From NCBI GenBank assembly GCA_000830255.1, contig JQIT01000003.1:62001-126000 (forward strand): a DNA stretch of 64,000 bases, written 5' to 3'. Shown here one piece after another: positions 26,815-34,276 of this stretch. This DNA comes from Sulfuricurvum sp. PC08-66. Its GTDB lineage: Bacteria; Campylobacterota; Campylobacteria; Campylobacterales; Sulfurimonadaceae. A program made the translations under genes and the position numbers. The notes below the pieces were generated by a model. It made no database searches. It was not told where the DNA came from and was given only the letters and a program-made list of their open reading frames with translations. Within the stretch, counting starts at the first letter, position 1, and the number at the start of each line of letters is the position of its first letter.

Positions 26815-27490
26815 GACCACTCCCTTCGATGTGACCATCACGAAAGAGAATCGTACGGTGTGCATACGCCGCCATCTCATCTTCGTGTGTCACCATCACG
26901 ACAGTGATACCAAACTCACGGTTGAACGATTGCAACATCTCCATAATTTCGATGCTTCGCTTAGTATCGAGATTGCCCGTGGGTTCATCTGCAAGCAGTA
27001 CAAGTGGCTTGGTCACGATAGCACGGGCAATAGCCACACGCTGTTGCTGTCCACCGGAGAGTTGAGCAGGGGTGTGATCCTCCCTGCCCTCGAGTCCCAC
27101 CCATTTGAGTGCTTCGCGCGCTTGGGCGTGACGCTCCTCCTTGGAGACGCCTCGATAGAGGAGTGGTAGCTCTACGTTTTCCAGTGCAGTGGTGCGATTG
27201 AGCAGATTGAAGCCTTGGAAGATGAACCCCAAATAGTAGCGTCGCAACATCGCTCGCTGATTGCGATCCATATCATTGACCTCTAAGCCATTGAAGAGAT
27301 AGCGTCCACTGCTAGGCACATCCAAGCACCCTATGATATTCATCGCAGTCGATTTACCCGAACCGCTAGGTCCCATCACCGCGACAAACTCCCCCTGCTC
27401 GATGGACAAATCGACGCCGTTGAGCGCATAGGTCTGCGCATCCCCCATACCGTACCATTTTTGGATACCTTCAAACGTGATGATGGACAT
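26804..27490 (-). CDS. MacB-type ABC exporter ATPase
   Basis: A 228-residue ABC ATPase with Walker A GPSGSGKS, signature LSGGQQQRVAIARAI, Walker B LLADEPTGNLD and the switch His in VMVTHEDE. It belongs to the LolD/MacB class that pairs with FtsX-like permeases. The ATG at 27490 comes one base after the fusion-protein stop. It energises the exporter at the cytoplasmic membrane. Confidence 0.95.
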   Translation of the reverse strand: MSIITFEGIQKWYGMGDAQTYALNGVDLSIEQGEFVAVMGPSGSGKSTAMNIIGCLDVPSSGRYLFNGLEVNDMDRNQRAMLRRYYLGFIFQGFNLLNRTTALENVELPLLYRGVSKEERHAQAREALKWVGLEGREDHTPAQLSGGQQQRVAIARAIVTKPLVLLADEPTGNLDTKRSIEIMEMLQSFNREFGITVVMVTHEDEMAAYAHRTILFRDGHIEGSGHAL

Positions 27491-27491
27491 T

Positions 27492-28682
27492 TTAGGGCTT
27501 TTTGGGCGTGGTCGCGCTGGTGATGATAGCGTCACCTACATGCAAAGTGCTACTGCTAATAGCACTGTAGAGCCCGTCGGTGGCTAACACTTCGACCTCA
27601 ACGGAGGTGGGCACATCGGACTCTAGACGCCATACACGCGAGAGTTTGTCCGTGGCATTGTGCTCTTTGGGTGTGAAGCGTAGCGCCGCATTGGGCACGA
27701 CCAACCCTCGTGGCACCGTACGCACCACAATATCTGCCGATGCTGTCATCCCAGGGCGCAAAAGCAAATCATCATTCGTGACCGAAAGCTCTGCATTGTA
27801 GGTGACGACCGAATTGACAATATTGGCATTGAGGCGTACCTTGATGATAGTAGCTTCGAATTTTTGATTGGGGTAGGCATCGACGCTAAAATGTGCCTTT
27901 TGACCTGCACGCACCACGCCCACATCTGCCTCATCGATAGCTACGAGGAGTTGCATCTGGCGCAAATCTTTGGCAATGGTAAAGAGCAGAGGGGTTGTCA
28001 TCGCCGCTACGACGGTCTGACCCGCATCGACTTTGCGGTCTAGCACCGTACCATCGATAGGCGATACGACGACAGCACGGTCGAGATTGTATTGATTGGA
28101 TTTGACGCTCTCTTGGGCTTGGATGAGCTGTGCTTTGACACTTTGAATTTGCGCTTTGGCGCGTAGGTAGTTTGCCTCGATGGTATCCATATCTTTGTCG
28201 GAGGGTTTGAGCCCGTTGGTCGCTTTGTGCAGTTCATGAGCGCGATTGTAGGCGCGTTGAGCCTCGATGAGGGTCGCTTGCGCATTTTCCAGACTCGCTT
28301 TGGTCTGCCCCAAGGTCGCTTGTGCGCTTTGGAGTGCCGCATCGAGCTTGGTCGTATCGATACGTGCTAGCACCATACCTGCCGTGACCACATCATCGTA
28401 ATCGACATAGACATGGCTCAACGTCCCTGAGACTTCACTCCCCACATCGACTTTCTCAATAGGCTCTAGATTGCCCGTGGTCGATACCACTACGACCAAT
28501 TCGCGCTCCTCCACAGGTGCGGTCGTATAGCTCACCTTTGTCTCTTTGGGGAGGATAAATTTCACTACCACAACCGCCACGACTGCGATAACTGCCAACC
28601 AAATGAGACGCTTTTTCCAGCTCTTTTTGCCCTTTTTGGCGGCACCTAGACGCGCTTGCATCTCCTCTTGTTGTGTACTCAT
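27492..28682 (-). CDS. MacA-type membrane fusion protein
   Basis: A 396-residue HlyD/RND-type adaptor: a cytoplasmic basic stretch, one membrane span (RLIWLAVIAVVAVVVVKFIL), a split lipoyl domain (VGSEVSGTLSHVYV and VVSPIDGTVLDRKV), a coiled-coil hairpin (about residues 110-190) and beta-barrel and membrane-proximal domains. It bridges the ABC permease and the TolC channel. The ATG at 28682 follows AAGGAG and overlaps the tolC stop by four bases. Confidence 0.94.
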   Translation of the reverse strand: MSTQQEEMQARLGAAKKGKKSWKKRLIWLAVIAVVAVVVVKFILPKETKVSYTTAPVEERELVVVVSTTGNLEPIEKVDVGSEVSGTLSHVYVDYDDVVTAGMVLARIDTTKLDAALQSAQATLGQTKASLENAQATLIEAQRAYNRAHELHKATNGLKPSDKDMDTIEANYLRAKAQIQSVKAQLIQAQESVKSNQYNLDRAVVVSPIDGTVLDRKVDAGQTVVAAMTTPLLFTIAKDLRQMQLLVAIDEADVGVVRAGQKAHFSVDAYPNQKFEATIIKVRLNANIVNSVVTYNAELSVTNDDLLLRPGMTASADIVVRTVPRGLVVPNAALRFTPKEHNATDKLSRVWRLESDVPTSVEVEVLATDGLYSAISSSTLHVGDAIITSATTPKKP

Positions 28683-29869
28683 GACTGCTCCTTGGTGGCA
28701 AAATAGAGTTTTGTCCACTCGATTTGTATATTTATTTCATTGATTTGAAGTTCGAGCGCCTCGATAGCGCGACTGTTTTGCAAAATATCGATGTCGTATT
28801 GGGTTTTGTAGCCCGATTTGGCTTCGATTTGGGTCACCTTCATCAGCTCTTCATAGAGCGCAATATTCTCTTGTGCGATAGCTTTGCGCCCTTCATAGTA
28901 GTCGATGGTGCGCATCGCTTGGGCGTATTTGGCACCTGCTTCGATTTTTTGGACATCGGCGCTTGCCTTTGCCTTGAGCACATTGACTTGTGCCTCTTGG
29001 ACGGCGGTGAGGCTGTTTGCCGCCAGGGGTATCGATGCGGTGATACCCATGCTGTAGGTGTTGCCGTCGTACGTCGCCAATGCAGAATCGCTGCGTACAT
29101 TTTGATAGCCGTAGCTAGCGCTCAGCGCAATTTTGGGCAGATAGCTTGTGAGCGTCACGGCGGCATTGGATTGGGCAGTTTGCGCATTGAGATTTTCGCG
29201 CAAATAGACCAGATTGTTTTGGACATAGTGCGAGAGGTCAGGCTTGACGAAACGCGGCAACGTTATCGACTCATACGATTTCGGGGTGAGTTTGGCAAGC
29301 TCCTCTTTGTTTTGGGCGAGGGTTTGGGCAAGCGCTAGACGGCTCTTTTGGGCGCTGTTTTTGTCCATGATGGAGTTATTGAGCACCGTAATATCTATCT
29401 CTCCTGCTTCGTAGCGCAGACGGTTGAGCGTCACCTCGATAGTGCGATTGGCTACGGTGTAGTCGCTTTGGGCAAGCTCTAGGGCATTGCGCTGTAGCTG
29501 AAGTACCAGCGCAAAAAGAGTACTCATTTGTGTCGCAGCATCGATATCGACCGCATGGAGGTTGTAAATTTTGGAGCGCTCTGTCGCATCCCACGCGAAA
29601 TAGATACCGCCAGAGCGAAAAATATCCTGACTCCACGAGAGACTCCATGCAGTCGTATCACTGATGTTATCACTGCTTGCGCCTTGCGCTTGGCTTTGGG
29701 AGAGCGAAAAGCTAAGCGGATTGAGGATACCCAGCTCATTTTTGAGCGCATTGAGCAGCACCGCCTCTCGTTGCGTCTCTAGAAGCTTCTGCTTGGGCGC
29801 GTGCAAGAGCGTCGTATCGACACCCCATGCCATCCCAGCACCCATCAAGACCAAAAGAACATATCGCAT
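28679..29869 (-). CDS. TolC-family outer membrane efflux channel
   Basis: First gene of the exporter unit, 396 residues. A signal peptide (MRYVLLVLMGAGMAWG) is followed by two long-helix outer membrane efflux repeats typical of TolC, e.g. SLSWSQDIFRSGGIYFAWDA and AQSNAAVTLTSYLPKIALSA. The ATG at 29869 has an AAGGAG site. It forms the outer membrane duct for the MacAB-type pump. It is divergent from yceI across a 103-base gap. Confidence 0.92.
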   Translation of the reverse strand: MRYVLLVLMGAGMAWGVDTTLLHAPKQKLLETQREAVLLNALKNELGILNPLSFSLSQSQAQGASSDNISDTTAWSLSWSQDIFRSGGIYFAWDATERSKIYNLHAVDIDAATQMSTLFALVLQLQRNALELAQSDYTVANRTIEVTLNRLRYEAGEIDITVLNNSIMDKNSAQKSRLALAQTLAQNKEELAKLTPKSYESITLPRFVKPDLSHYVQNNLVYLRENLNAQTAQSNAAVTLTSYLPKIALSASYGYQNVRSDSALATYDGNTYSMGITASIPLAANSLTAVQEAQVNVLKAKASADVQKIEAGAKYAQAMRTIDYYEGRKAIAQENIALYEELMKVTQIEAKSGYKTQYDIDILQNSRAIEALELQINEINIQIEWTKLYFATKEQS

Positions 29870-29972
29870 TTGCACTCCTTTGTGATACAAAAGTGTAGCA
29901 CTTAGCCCGTGTAAGCCTCGTTAATCTTCGACGCATACACTTCTCTTATCTTTCTATAACAAGGAGTTATCA

Positions 29973-30527
29973 ATGAAGTTACATCTGCTTTCCAAAGGTC
30001 TCTTGACCCTCATGGCTACCGCCGCGCTCTCATGGGGTGCGACCTATGGCGTCGATGCGAGCCACTCCAAAGTGAGCTTCAAAATCAAACACATGATGAT
30101 TAGCAATGTCACAGGGCATTTCAACACTTTCGACGGCACCTTCGATGTCACCGATAACAAACTCTCTGCCCTCAAAGGCACCGTCGATGTCGCTAGCGTC
30201 GATACCGATAATGCAAAACGCGATGGACACCTCAAAGCGCCCGACTTTTTTGACGTGGCAAACCACCCCACGATGACCTTCGTCATGAAAAAACGCGACA
30301 AAAACTACATCATCGGTGACTTGACCATCCGTGGTGTCACCAAAAGCGTCACCTTTATCGAGGAGTTTGGAGGTGAAATCGAAGACCCGTGGGGCAACCA
30401 ACGCGCAGGTCTCACCCTCACCGCACGTATCGACCGCACCGCTTTTGGTGTCTCCTATGCCGCTAATTCCACTACCCTTGCCAATGAGCTAGATATCATT
30501 CTCGAGCTTGAAGGTATCGCGAAGTAA
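29973..30527 (+). CDS. YceI-family periplasmic protein
   Basis: A 184-residue secreted protein: signal peptide to about residue 22, then the YceI beta-barrel lipocalin-like fold (YGVDASHSKVSFKIKHMMIS, VTGHFNTFDGTF, DFFDVANHPTMTF, LTIRGVTKSVTF). YceI proteins bind isoprenoid lipids such as polyprenyl quinones in the periplasm. An AAGGAG site precedes the ATG. It is a single-gene unit closed by a stem-loop. Confidence 0.93.
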   Translation: MKLHLLSKGLLTLMATAALSWGATYGVDASHSKVSFKIKHMMISNVTGHFNTFDGTFDVTDNKLSALKGTVDVASVDTDNAKRDGHLKAPDFFDVANHPTMTFVMKKRDKNYIIGDLTIRGVTKSVTFIEEFGGEIEDPWGNQRAGLTLTARIDRTAFGVSYAANSTTLANELDIILELEGIAK

Positions 30528-30533
30528 TCCCCC

Positions 30534-30558
30534 TTTTGCCCCTTCTGGTGGGGCAAAA
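30534..30558 (+). terminator. Stem-loop after yceI
   Basis: TTTTGCCCC - TTCTGGT - GGGGCAAAA forms a perfect 9-bp stem six bases after the yceI stop. The following bases are TT then CTCTCTTTTT, so the T tract is delayed; it is a fair intrinsic terminator. Confidence 0.7.
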
Positions 30559-30582
30559 TTCTCTCTTTTTACAAAAACATAG

Positions 30583-30588
30583 TACAAT
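30583..30588 (+). promoter_or_regulatory. Predicted -10 of the toxin-antitoxin/crp unit
   Basis: TACAAT, 28 bases before the antitoxin ATG and behind the yceI stem-loop. No convincing -35 is seen. Confidence 0.4.
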
Positions 30589-30616
30589 CTATCTATCACA
30601 AAATAGGTAAAACACT

Positions 30617-30865
30617 ATGATACAACTAGGTATATCGCAAGCCCAAAATCAATTCACCAAACTCCTCAACCAAACCGTCCTCATCATCGATAAAAAGACC
30701 CAAACCAAAAAAGCGATGATACTGCCCTATGCCGAGTATGAGGCACTTCTCAAAAAAGCGACCTCCAAAGAGGATTTAGCCAAAGGGGGCTTCGCCTCCT
30801 TCACAGGAAGTTTGTCCGAAACCTTTGTCACCGATGATGCACGCTACAAAGCCATCGTGAAATGA
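30617..30865 (+). CDS. Phd/YefM-like antitoxin
   Basis: An 82-residue protein. The N-terminus (QLGISQAQNQFTKLLNQTVL, then MILPYAEYEALLKKA) fits the Phd/YefM fold, which binds DNA as a dimer and neutralises the toxin with its C-terminal tail. It overlaps the PIN gene by four bases (ATGA), the usual antitoxin-first order. Autoregulation is expected from family behaviour. Confidence 0.78.
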   Translation: MIQLGISQAQNQFTKLLNQTVLIIDKKTQTKKAMILPYAEYEALLKKATSKEDLAKGGFASFTGSLSETFVTDDARYKAIVK

Positions 30866-31260
30866 GACTCTTCATCGATACCAATATCTTTTTGGATCTG
30901 CTTTTTGACCGCGTGTTTGCCAACGAAGCGACGATGATTCTCAACGCTATCAAAGAGGGACTGCATGAGGGTTTTGTCTCGGATATTACGCTACTCAACA
31001 TCGATTATGTGGCGCATAAACAAAGCATCGATACAAGAGCGTTTTTGTCACTCATCGTGGAGCATTTCACTATCTTGGGTGCCAATACAGCGATATTCGC
31101 GCAAGCACTCACCCTCCCCAATGACGACCTCGAAGATAGCGTAAGCGCCCTTATCGCCCATGAAGCGCAGTGCGAATGGATAGTGACAAACGACCAAACC
31201 TTTTACGCCTCACTTGTTCCCACCATTTCCGCAACGGCGTTTGTAGAGAGGTTTTTATAA
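30862..31260 (+). CDS. PIN-domain ribonuclease toxin
   Basis: A 132-residue PIN nuclease. The acidic metal-binding residues are visible: Asp6 in FIDTNIFLDLL, an Asp/Glu pair in NDDLEDSVSALIA, and Asp in WIVTNDQTF. PIN toxins cut RNA and slow growth. Its stop is separated by one base from the ATG of a Crp/Fnr-family regulator, which is an unusual extension of the pair. Confidence 0.88.
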   Translation: MRLFIDTNIFLDLLFDRVFANEATMILNAIKEGLHEGFVSDITLLNIDYVAHKQSIDTRAFLSLIVEHFTILGANTAIFAQALTLPNDDLEDSVSALIAHEAQCEWIVTNDQTFYASLVPTISATAFVERFL

Positions 31261-31261
31261 T

Positions 31262-31936
31262 ATGGCAAACGAACCCTCTCCACTCATTACTGTCGTCCCT
31301 GAGCAATCCTCGCTTGTCGCGCATCTCACACGACGCAAAACTCTCACCTTTAAGGCGCACACGACCCCTTTCGATGCGATGGATACCCAAAAATATTTCT
31401 ATTTTATCGCGCAAGGGCGTATCAAAATCAGCCAAATCCATCTCCAAAATGCCAAAGAGCAGACGCTTTCTATCCTCTCTAGGGGTGATATGTACGATGT
31501 CATTACGCTTTTGGATGACCAAGCGCACGAGACCATCGCTCTCACGCTAGAGCCGACCACTCTCATACAAGTCCCTATCGAAGATGTACGCGCCCTCATC
31601 CAAAAAAGTCCCGAATTTGGTGCCTACTTTTTCCCCTATCTAGCCAAACAGCTTCGTGGTATGGAGGATTTGGCGGTCGATTTGTCACTCTATGATGTCT
31701 ATGAGCGTACGTTGCGACTCTTGGAACGGCACGTCGATACACACGATGGCACGCTCTATCCCATCGGAGACCTCTCGCACGAGGAGCTAGCCGCACTTTT
31801 GGGCACCGTGCGCAAAGTGCTCAACCGTGACCTGCAACGCCTCAAAGCCGAAGGCATCGTCGAGCTAGGACGCAAAAACCTACGTGTCAAAGATATCGAA
31901 AAACTTTTTGAAAAAATCGACCTGCTAGAGTCGTAG
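31262..31936 (+). CDS. Crp/Fnr-family transcription regulator
   Basis: A 224-residue regulator: a cyclic-nucleotide-binding-like beta roll (about residues 20-120), a dimer helix (about 125-155) and a winged helix (about 165-215, LSHEELAALLGTVRKVLNRD, LQRLKAEGIVEL). It has no cysteines, so it is not an Fnr-type iron-sulfur sensor, and residues for cAMP are not evident. It could sense haem, NO or redox indirectly. It starts one base after the PIN toxin gene and precedes hsp20 by 75 bases. Confidence 0.87.
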   Translation: MANEPSPLITVVPEQSSLVAHLTRRKTLTFKAHTTPFDAMDTQKYFYFIAQGRIKISQIHLQNAKEQTLSILSRGDMYDVITLLDDQAHETIALTLEPTTLIQVPIEDVRALIQKSPEFGAYFFPYLAKQLRGMEDLAVDLSLYDVYERTLRLLERHVDTHDGTLYPIGDLSHEELAALLGTVRKVLNRDLQRLKAEGIVELGRKNLRVKDIEKLFEKIDLLES

Positions 31937-31973
31937 TGCCACCTAAGTAGCACAACGCGCTTTTGAAATTTTT

Positions 31974-31979
31974 TATACT
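31974..31979 (+). promoter_or_regulatory. Predicted -10 of hsp20
   Basis: TATACT in a T-rich run, 32 bases before the hsp20 ATG. Just upstream, 31936-31953 holds an imperfect inverted repeat (GTGCCAC-CTAA-GTAGCAC) that could be an operator or a weak terminator for the crp gene. No CIRCE element is present. Confidence 0.4.
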
Positions 31980-32011
31980 CCCACTTGAAAAAATCAAAAA
32001 AGGAGTCACAC

Positions 32012-32410
32012 ATGTATATCACACGAACCAATCCATTCTATTTCGAACCCTTCATAGGGGCTTCCAAAGAGAGCGAAATCGCGACCTTCAAACCGTTGGT
32101 CAATACACGCGAAACCGACAAAGCTTTCTTCATCGACGTCGATGTACCGGGTATCAAAAAAGAGGAGATATCCATCGATATCAAAGAGGGACGCTTGACC
32201 ATCAGCGGTGAGCGTAATTTCAAGGAGGAGGTCAAAGAGGAGGACTTTTACAAAGTCGAGACGCGCTTCGGCAAATTCGCGCGCACCTTCAGCCTACCTG
32301 ACAAGGTCGATATCGAAAAAATCGAGGCCAAATATGAGCATGGCGTACTCGAAGTCGTCATCCCCAAACTTCCCGATGTCGATACGACCAAAAAAATCAC
32401 TGTTCAATAA
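32012..32410 (+). CDS. Small heat-shock protein Hsp20
   Basis: A 132-residue alpha-crystallin-type holdase that keeps unfolding proteins soluble. The ACD is clear: FIDVDVPGIKKEEISIDIKE, LTISGERNF, ARTFSLPDKVD and the end motif AKYEHGVLEVVIPK. The ATG at 32012 follows AAAGGAG. It stands behind the Crp-family gene, which may regulate it, though no direct evidence is visible. Confidence 0.95.
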   Translation: MYITRTNPFYFEPFIGASKESEIATFKPLVNTRETDKAFFIDVDVPGIKKEEISIDIKEGRLTISGERNFKEEVKEEDFYKVETRFGKFARTFSLPDKVDIEKIEAKYEHGVLEVVIPKLPDVDTTKKITVQ

Positions 32411-32621
32411 TCCAACCACTCTCATCTCTCCCCTTGTGGGGGAGGCTCTCCTCTCTCATAATTTCCACTTATTTAACTTCGCAAAATAATTTAACTTTAA
32501 TCTTCGCAAGAGTACGATGAAAGACTTGCTTATTTAGCACCGATGGTGAAATTTGTTGTTAGATTGTGTTCTATCAGCACTTCTGGGTCATGTTCTTGGC
32601 GTTATGCGAAAGGATGCGCAG

Positions 32622-33314
32622 ATGATGAAAGATATTGCTACCGAAATTCTCGAAAAGGGGTGGTACTGGACAGAGTATCAGCCTATTGTTGACATACAAG
32701 AGCATGTGTATGCCTATGAAGCACTCGCGCGTTTTTATTACAATGGCTTGGTAGTACAACCTGACAAGCTTTTCGGCTCTATTCGCGATGATGTGCAGTT
32801 TTTTTATGAGTTTGAGTGCGCTGTCAAAAAAGAGCAATTCAAAAATCGCCCCAAAAATTTGCCCCTTTTTCTCAACCTTGACCTGCACACCTTCCAATAC
32901 CGCCAAGGCATCAACAATCTCATTTTGCGCTTTGCACGACACCATGATTTTATTATCGAGCTTGTGGGCAATTCACTGGATGTAGTCAATGCAGGCAGAC
33001 TCACAGAGGTTTTTCAAAAAACCAATTTCAAATACGCCATCGATGGCTATTTCAAAGACCACAACCCCTTCTCGCTCAAACTTTTCTTCGGCTCTAGCGT
33101 CATCAAACTCGACAAGGGAATTTTGCAACACCTCAAAACGCAGCCCGATTTTGCCTACGTCATCGACGGTGTCATTCGCTATGCGCACGCCAACCACAAA
33201 ATGACACTCCTTGCGGGTATCGAGACGACGCAAGATGAGGAGATAGCACGTAATTTGGGTGTCGATTGGATGCAGGGATTTTTATTCAAAAGCAAAACGA
33301 TTTATGCGAAGTGA
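32622..33314 (+). CDS. Degenerate EAL-domain protein
   Basis: A 230-residue EAL domain with no other domain. The EALAR motif at residues 33-37 is kept, as are the Lys of VIKLDKG and the Glu of LAGIETTQD. The region that should read DDFGTGYSS is AIDGYFKDHNP, and ELTE is ELVGNS, so key metal ligands seem lost. Cyclic di-GMP hydrolysis is therefore doubtful; it may bind the nucleotide or another protein. The start at 32622 has AAAGGA seven bases upstream; an ATG at 32604 is possible. Confidence 0.75.
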   Translation: MMKDIATEILEKGWYWTEYQPIVDIQEHVYAYEALARFYYNGLVVQPDKLFGSIRDDVQFFYEFECAVKKEQFKNRPKNLPLFLNLDLHTFQYRQGINNLILRFARHHDFIIELVGNSLDVVNAGRLTEVFQKTNFKYAIDGYFKDHNPFSLKLFFGSSVIKLDKGILQHLKTQPDFAYVIDGVIRYAHANHKMTLLAGIETTQDEEIARNLGVDWMQGFLFKSKTIYAK

Positions 33315-33319
33315 TTTGC

Positions 33320-34168
33320 TCACCCCATTCCCACCACCCAATTGCGCATCGAGAGGGTGCCGTGATGGATGCCCTCGTAGGGGAAGCGTCCCTCGTCACT
33401 AGGTCGCATCGCCCCAGCGATGTAGAGCAATGGGATATAGTGCTCCCATGTAGGGTGTGCTTGGGTGGCGTAGGGTGCGCGATCAGGTGCCTCGATGAGT
33501 GCCTCCCAATCACGAGCTAATAGCGCCTCTCGAATATAGCTATCAAAAGCGACCGCCCATTCACGCGGTGGGGCATCGATAGCTCTATCGACCGCGCCAA
33601 GATTGTGAGTGATATTGCCACTGCCGATAATCATCACGCCTTGGTCACGCAAGGCTCCCAGTGCACGCCCAAAGGCAAAATGTTGGCGCATCGAGGCGTC
33701 GCGTGGAATGCCCCACTGCATCACAGGGATAGATGCATCTGGGAAGAGGTGCATGAGCACTGTCCATGCGCCGTGGTCAAGCGCGCGGTTTTTGACCGTG
33801 AGCGCACCCATGAGCTTTTGGAGTGGGTCTATGAGCTGGGGCGCGCTAGGGGCTGGGTATTGCAGAGCGTACATCTCCTCAGGGAAGCCAAAAAAGTCAT
33901 ACATCACCTCTCGCGATTCATGCAGACTCACGCCATGAAAGGGTGGCATCCAGTGTGCGCTGATGACCAAAATCGCTTGGGGTTTGGGCAGGCTCTCGCC
34001 CAAGGCGCGCATCGATGTGACGAAGGGATTGGTCTGGATAGCGTTCATAGGGCTACCGTGTCCCACAAAAAGGGCGGGCATAGAGTGTGAAGAAGATGAG
34101 GCGTCCAATGGCATAGCGGCTCCTGCGAAGGTAAGTGCGACGAGTTTGAGAAAAGCGTGTCGGGTCAT
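33320..34168 (-). CDS. YgiD/DODA-type class III extradiol dioxygenase, probably exported
   Basis: A 282-residue protein of the LigB superfamily close to 4,5-DOPA extradiol dioxygenase: PALFVGHGSPMNAI, ISAHWMPPFHG, LDHGAWTVLMHLFPDASIPV and HPTWEHYIPLLY supply the histidines for the metal. Unlike cytosolic YgiD it starts with MTRHAFLKLVALTFAGAA, which resembles a signal peptide, with RH in place of the twin arginine. It converges closely on the EAL gene. The substrate is unknown. Confidence 0.82.
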   Translation of the reverse strand: MTRHAFLKLVALTFAGAAMPLDASSSSHSMPALFVGHGSPMNAIQTNPFVTSMRALGESLPKPQAILVISAHWMPPFHGVSLHESREVMYDFFGFPEEMYALQYPAPSAPQLIDPLQKLMGALTVKNRALDHGAWTVLMHLFPDASIPVMQWGIPRDASMRQHFAFGRALGALRDQGVMIIGSGNITHNLGAVDRAIDAPPREWAVAFDSYIREALLARDWEALIEAPDRAPYATQAHPTWEHYIPLLYIAGAMRPSDEGRFPYEGIHHGTLSMRNWVVGMG

Positions 34169-34248
34169 GTGTGTATCCTTGGAAAAAGAGAGATACTAAC
34201 ACCTCGATAATAACGCAAAATTCAAAGTGATACTTAAAACGTTTGGGT

Positions 34249-34254
34249 TAAAAT
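34249..34254 (+). promoter_or_regulatory. Predicted -10 of the frdAB-like unit
   Basis: TAAAAT within GGGTTAAAATGCG, 23 bases before the FrdA-like ATG, in the 108-base divergent gap shared with the dioxygenase gene. Evidence is limited to the hexamer and spacing. Confidence 0.3.
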
Positions 34255-34276
34255 GCGCGCACTTTAGGAGGTGCAA

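Noticed and set aside
26528-27169. 213-codon plus-strand frame across the permease/ATPase junction
   Set aside because: It spans two certain minus-strand genes and has no family features.
28724-29338. 204-codon open frame opposite the tolC-type gene
   Set aside because: Antisense shadow with implausible composition and no start signal.
31937-32011. CIRCE (HrcA) or sigma-32 site before hsp20
   Set aside because: No TTAGCACTC-N9-GAGTGCTAA and no CCCCAT-type -10 is present; only an imperfect repeat and a TATACT are seen.
32425-32455. C-rich/G-rich hairpin after hsp20 as a repeat family shared with the rpsU terminator
   Set aside because: Both contain a CTCTCCCC-like arm, but the hsp20 stem is only about five pairs and lacks a T tract, and two loose matches do not make a repeat family.
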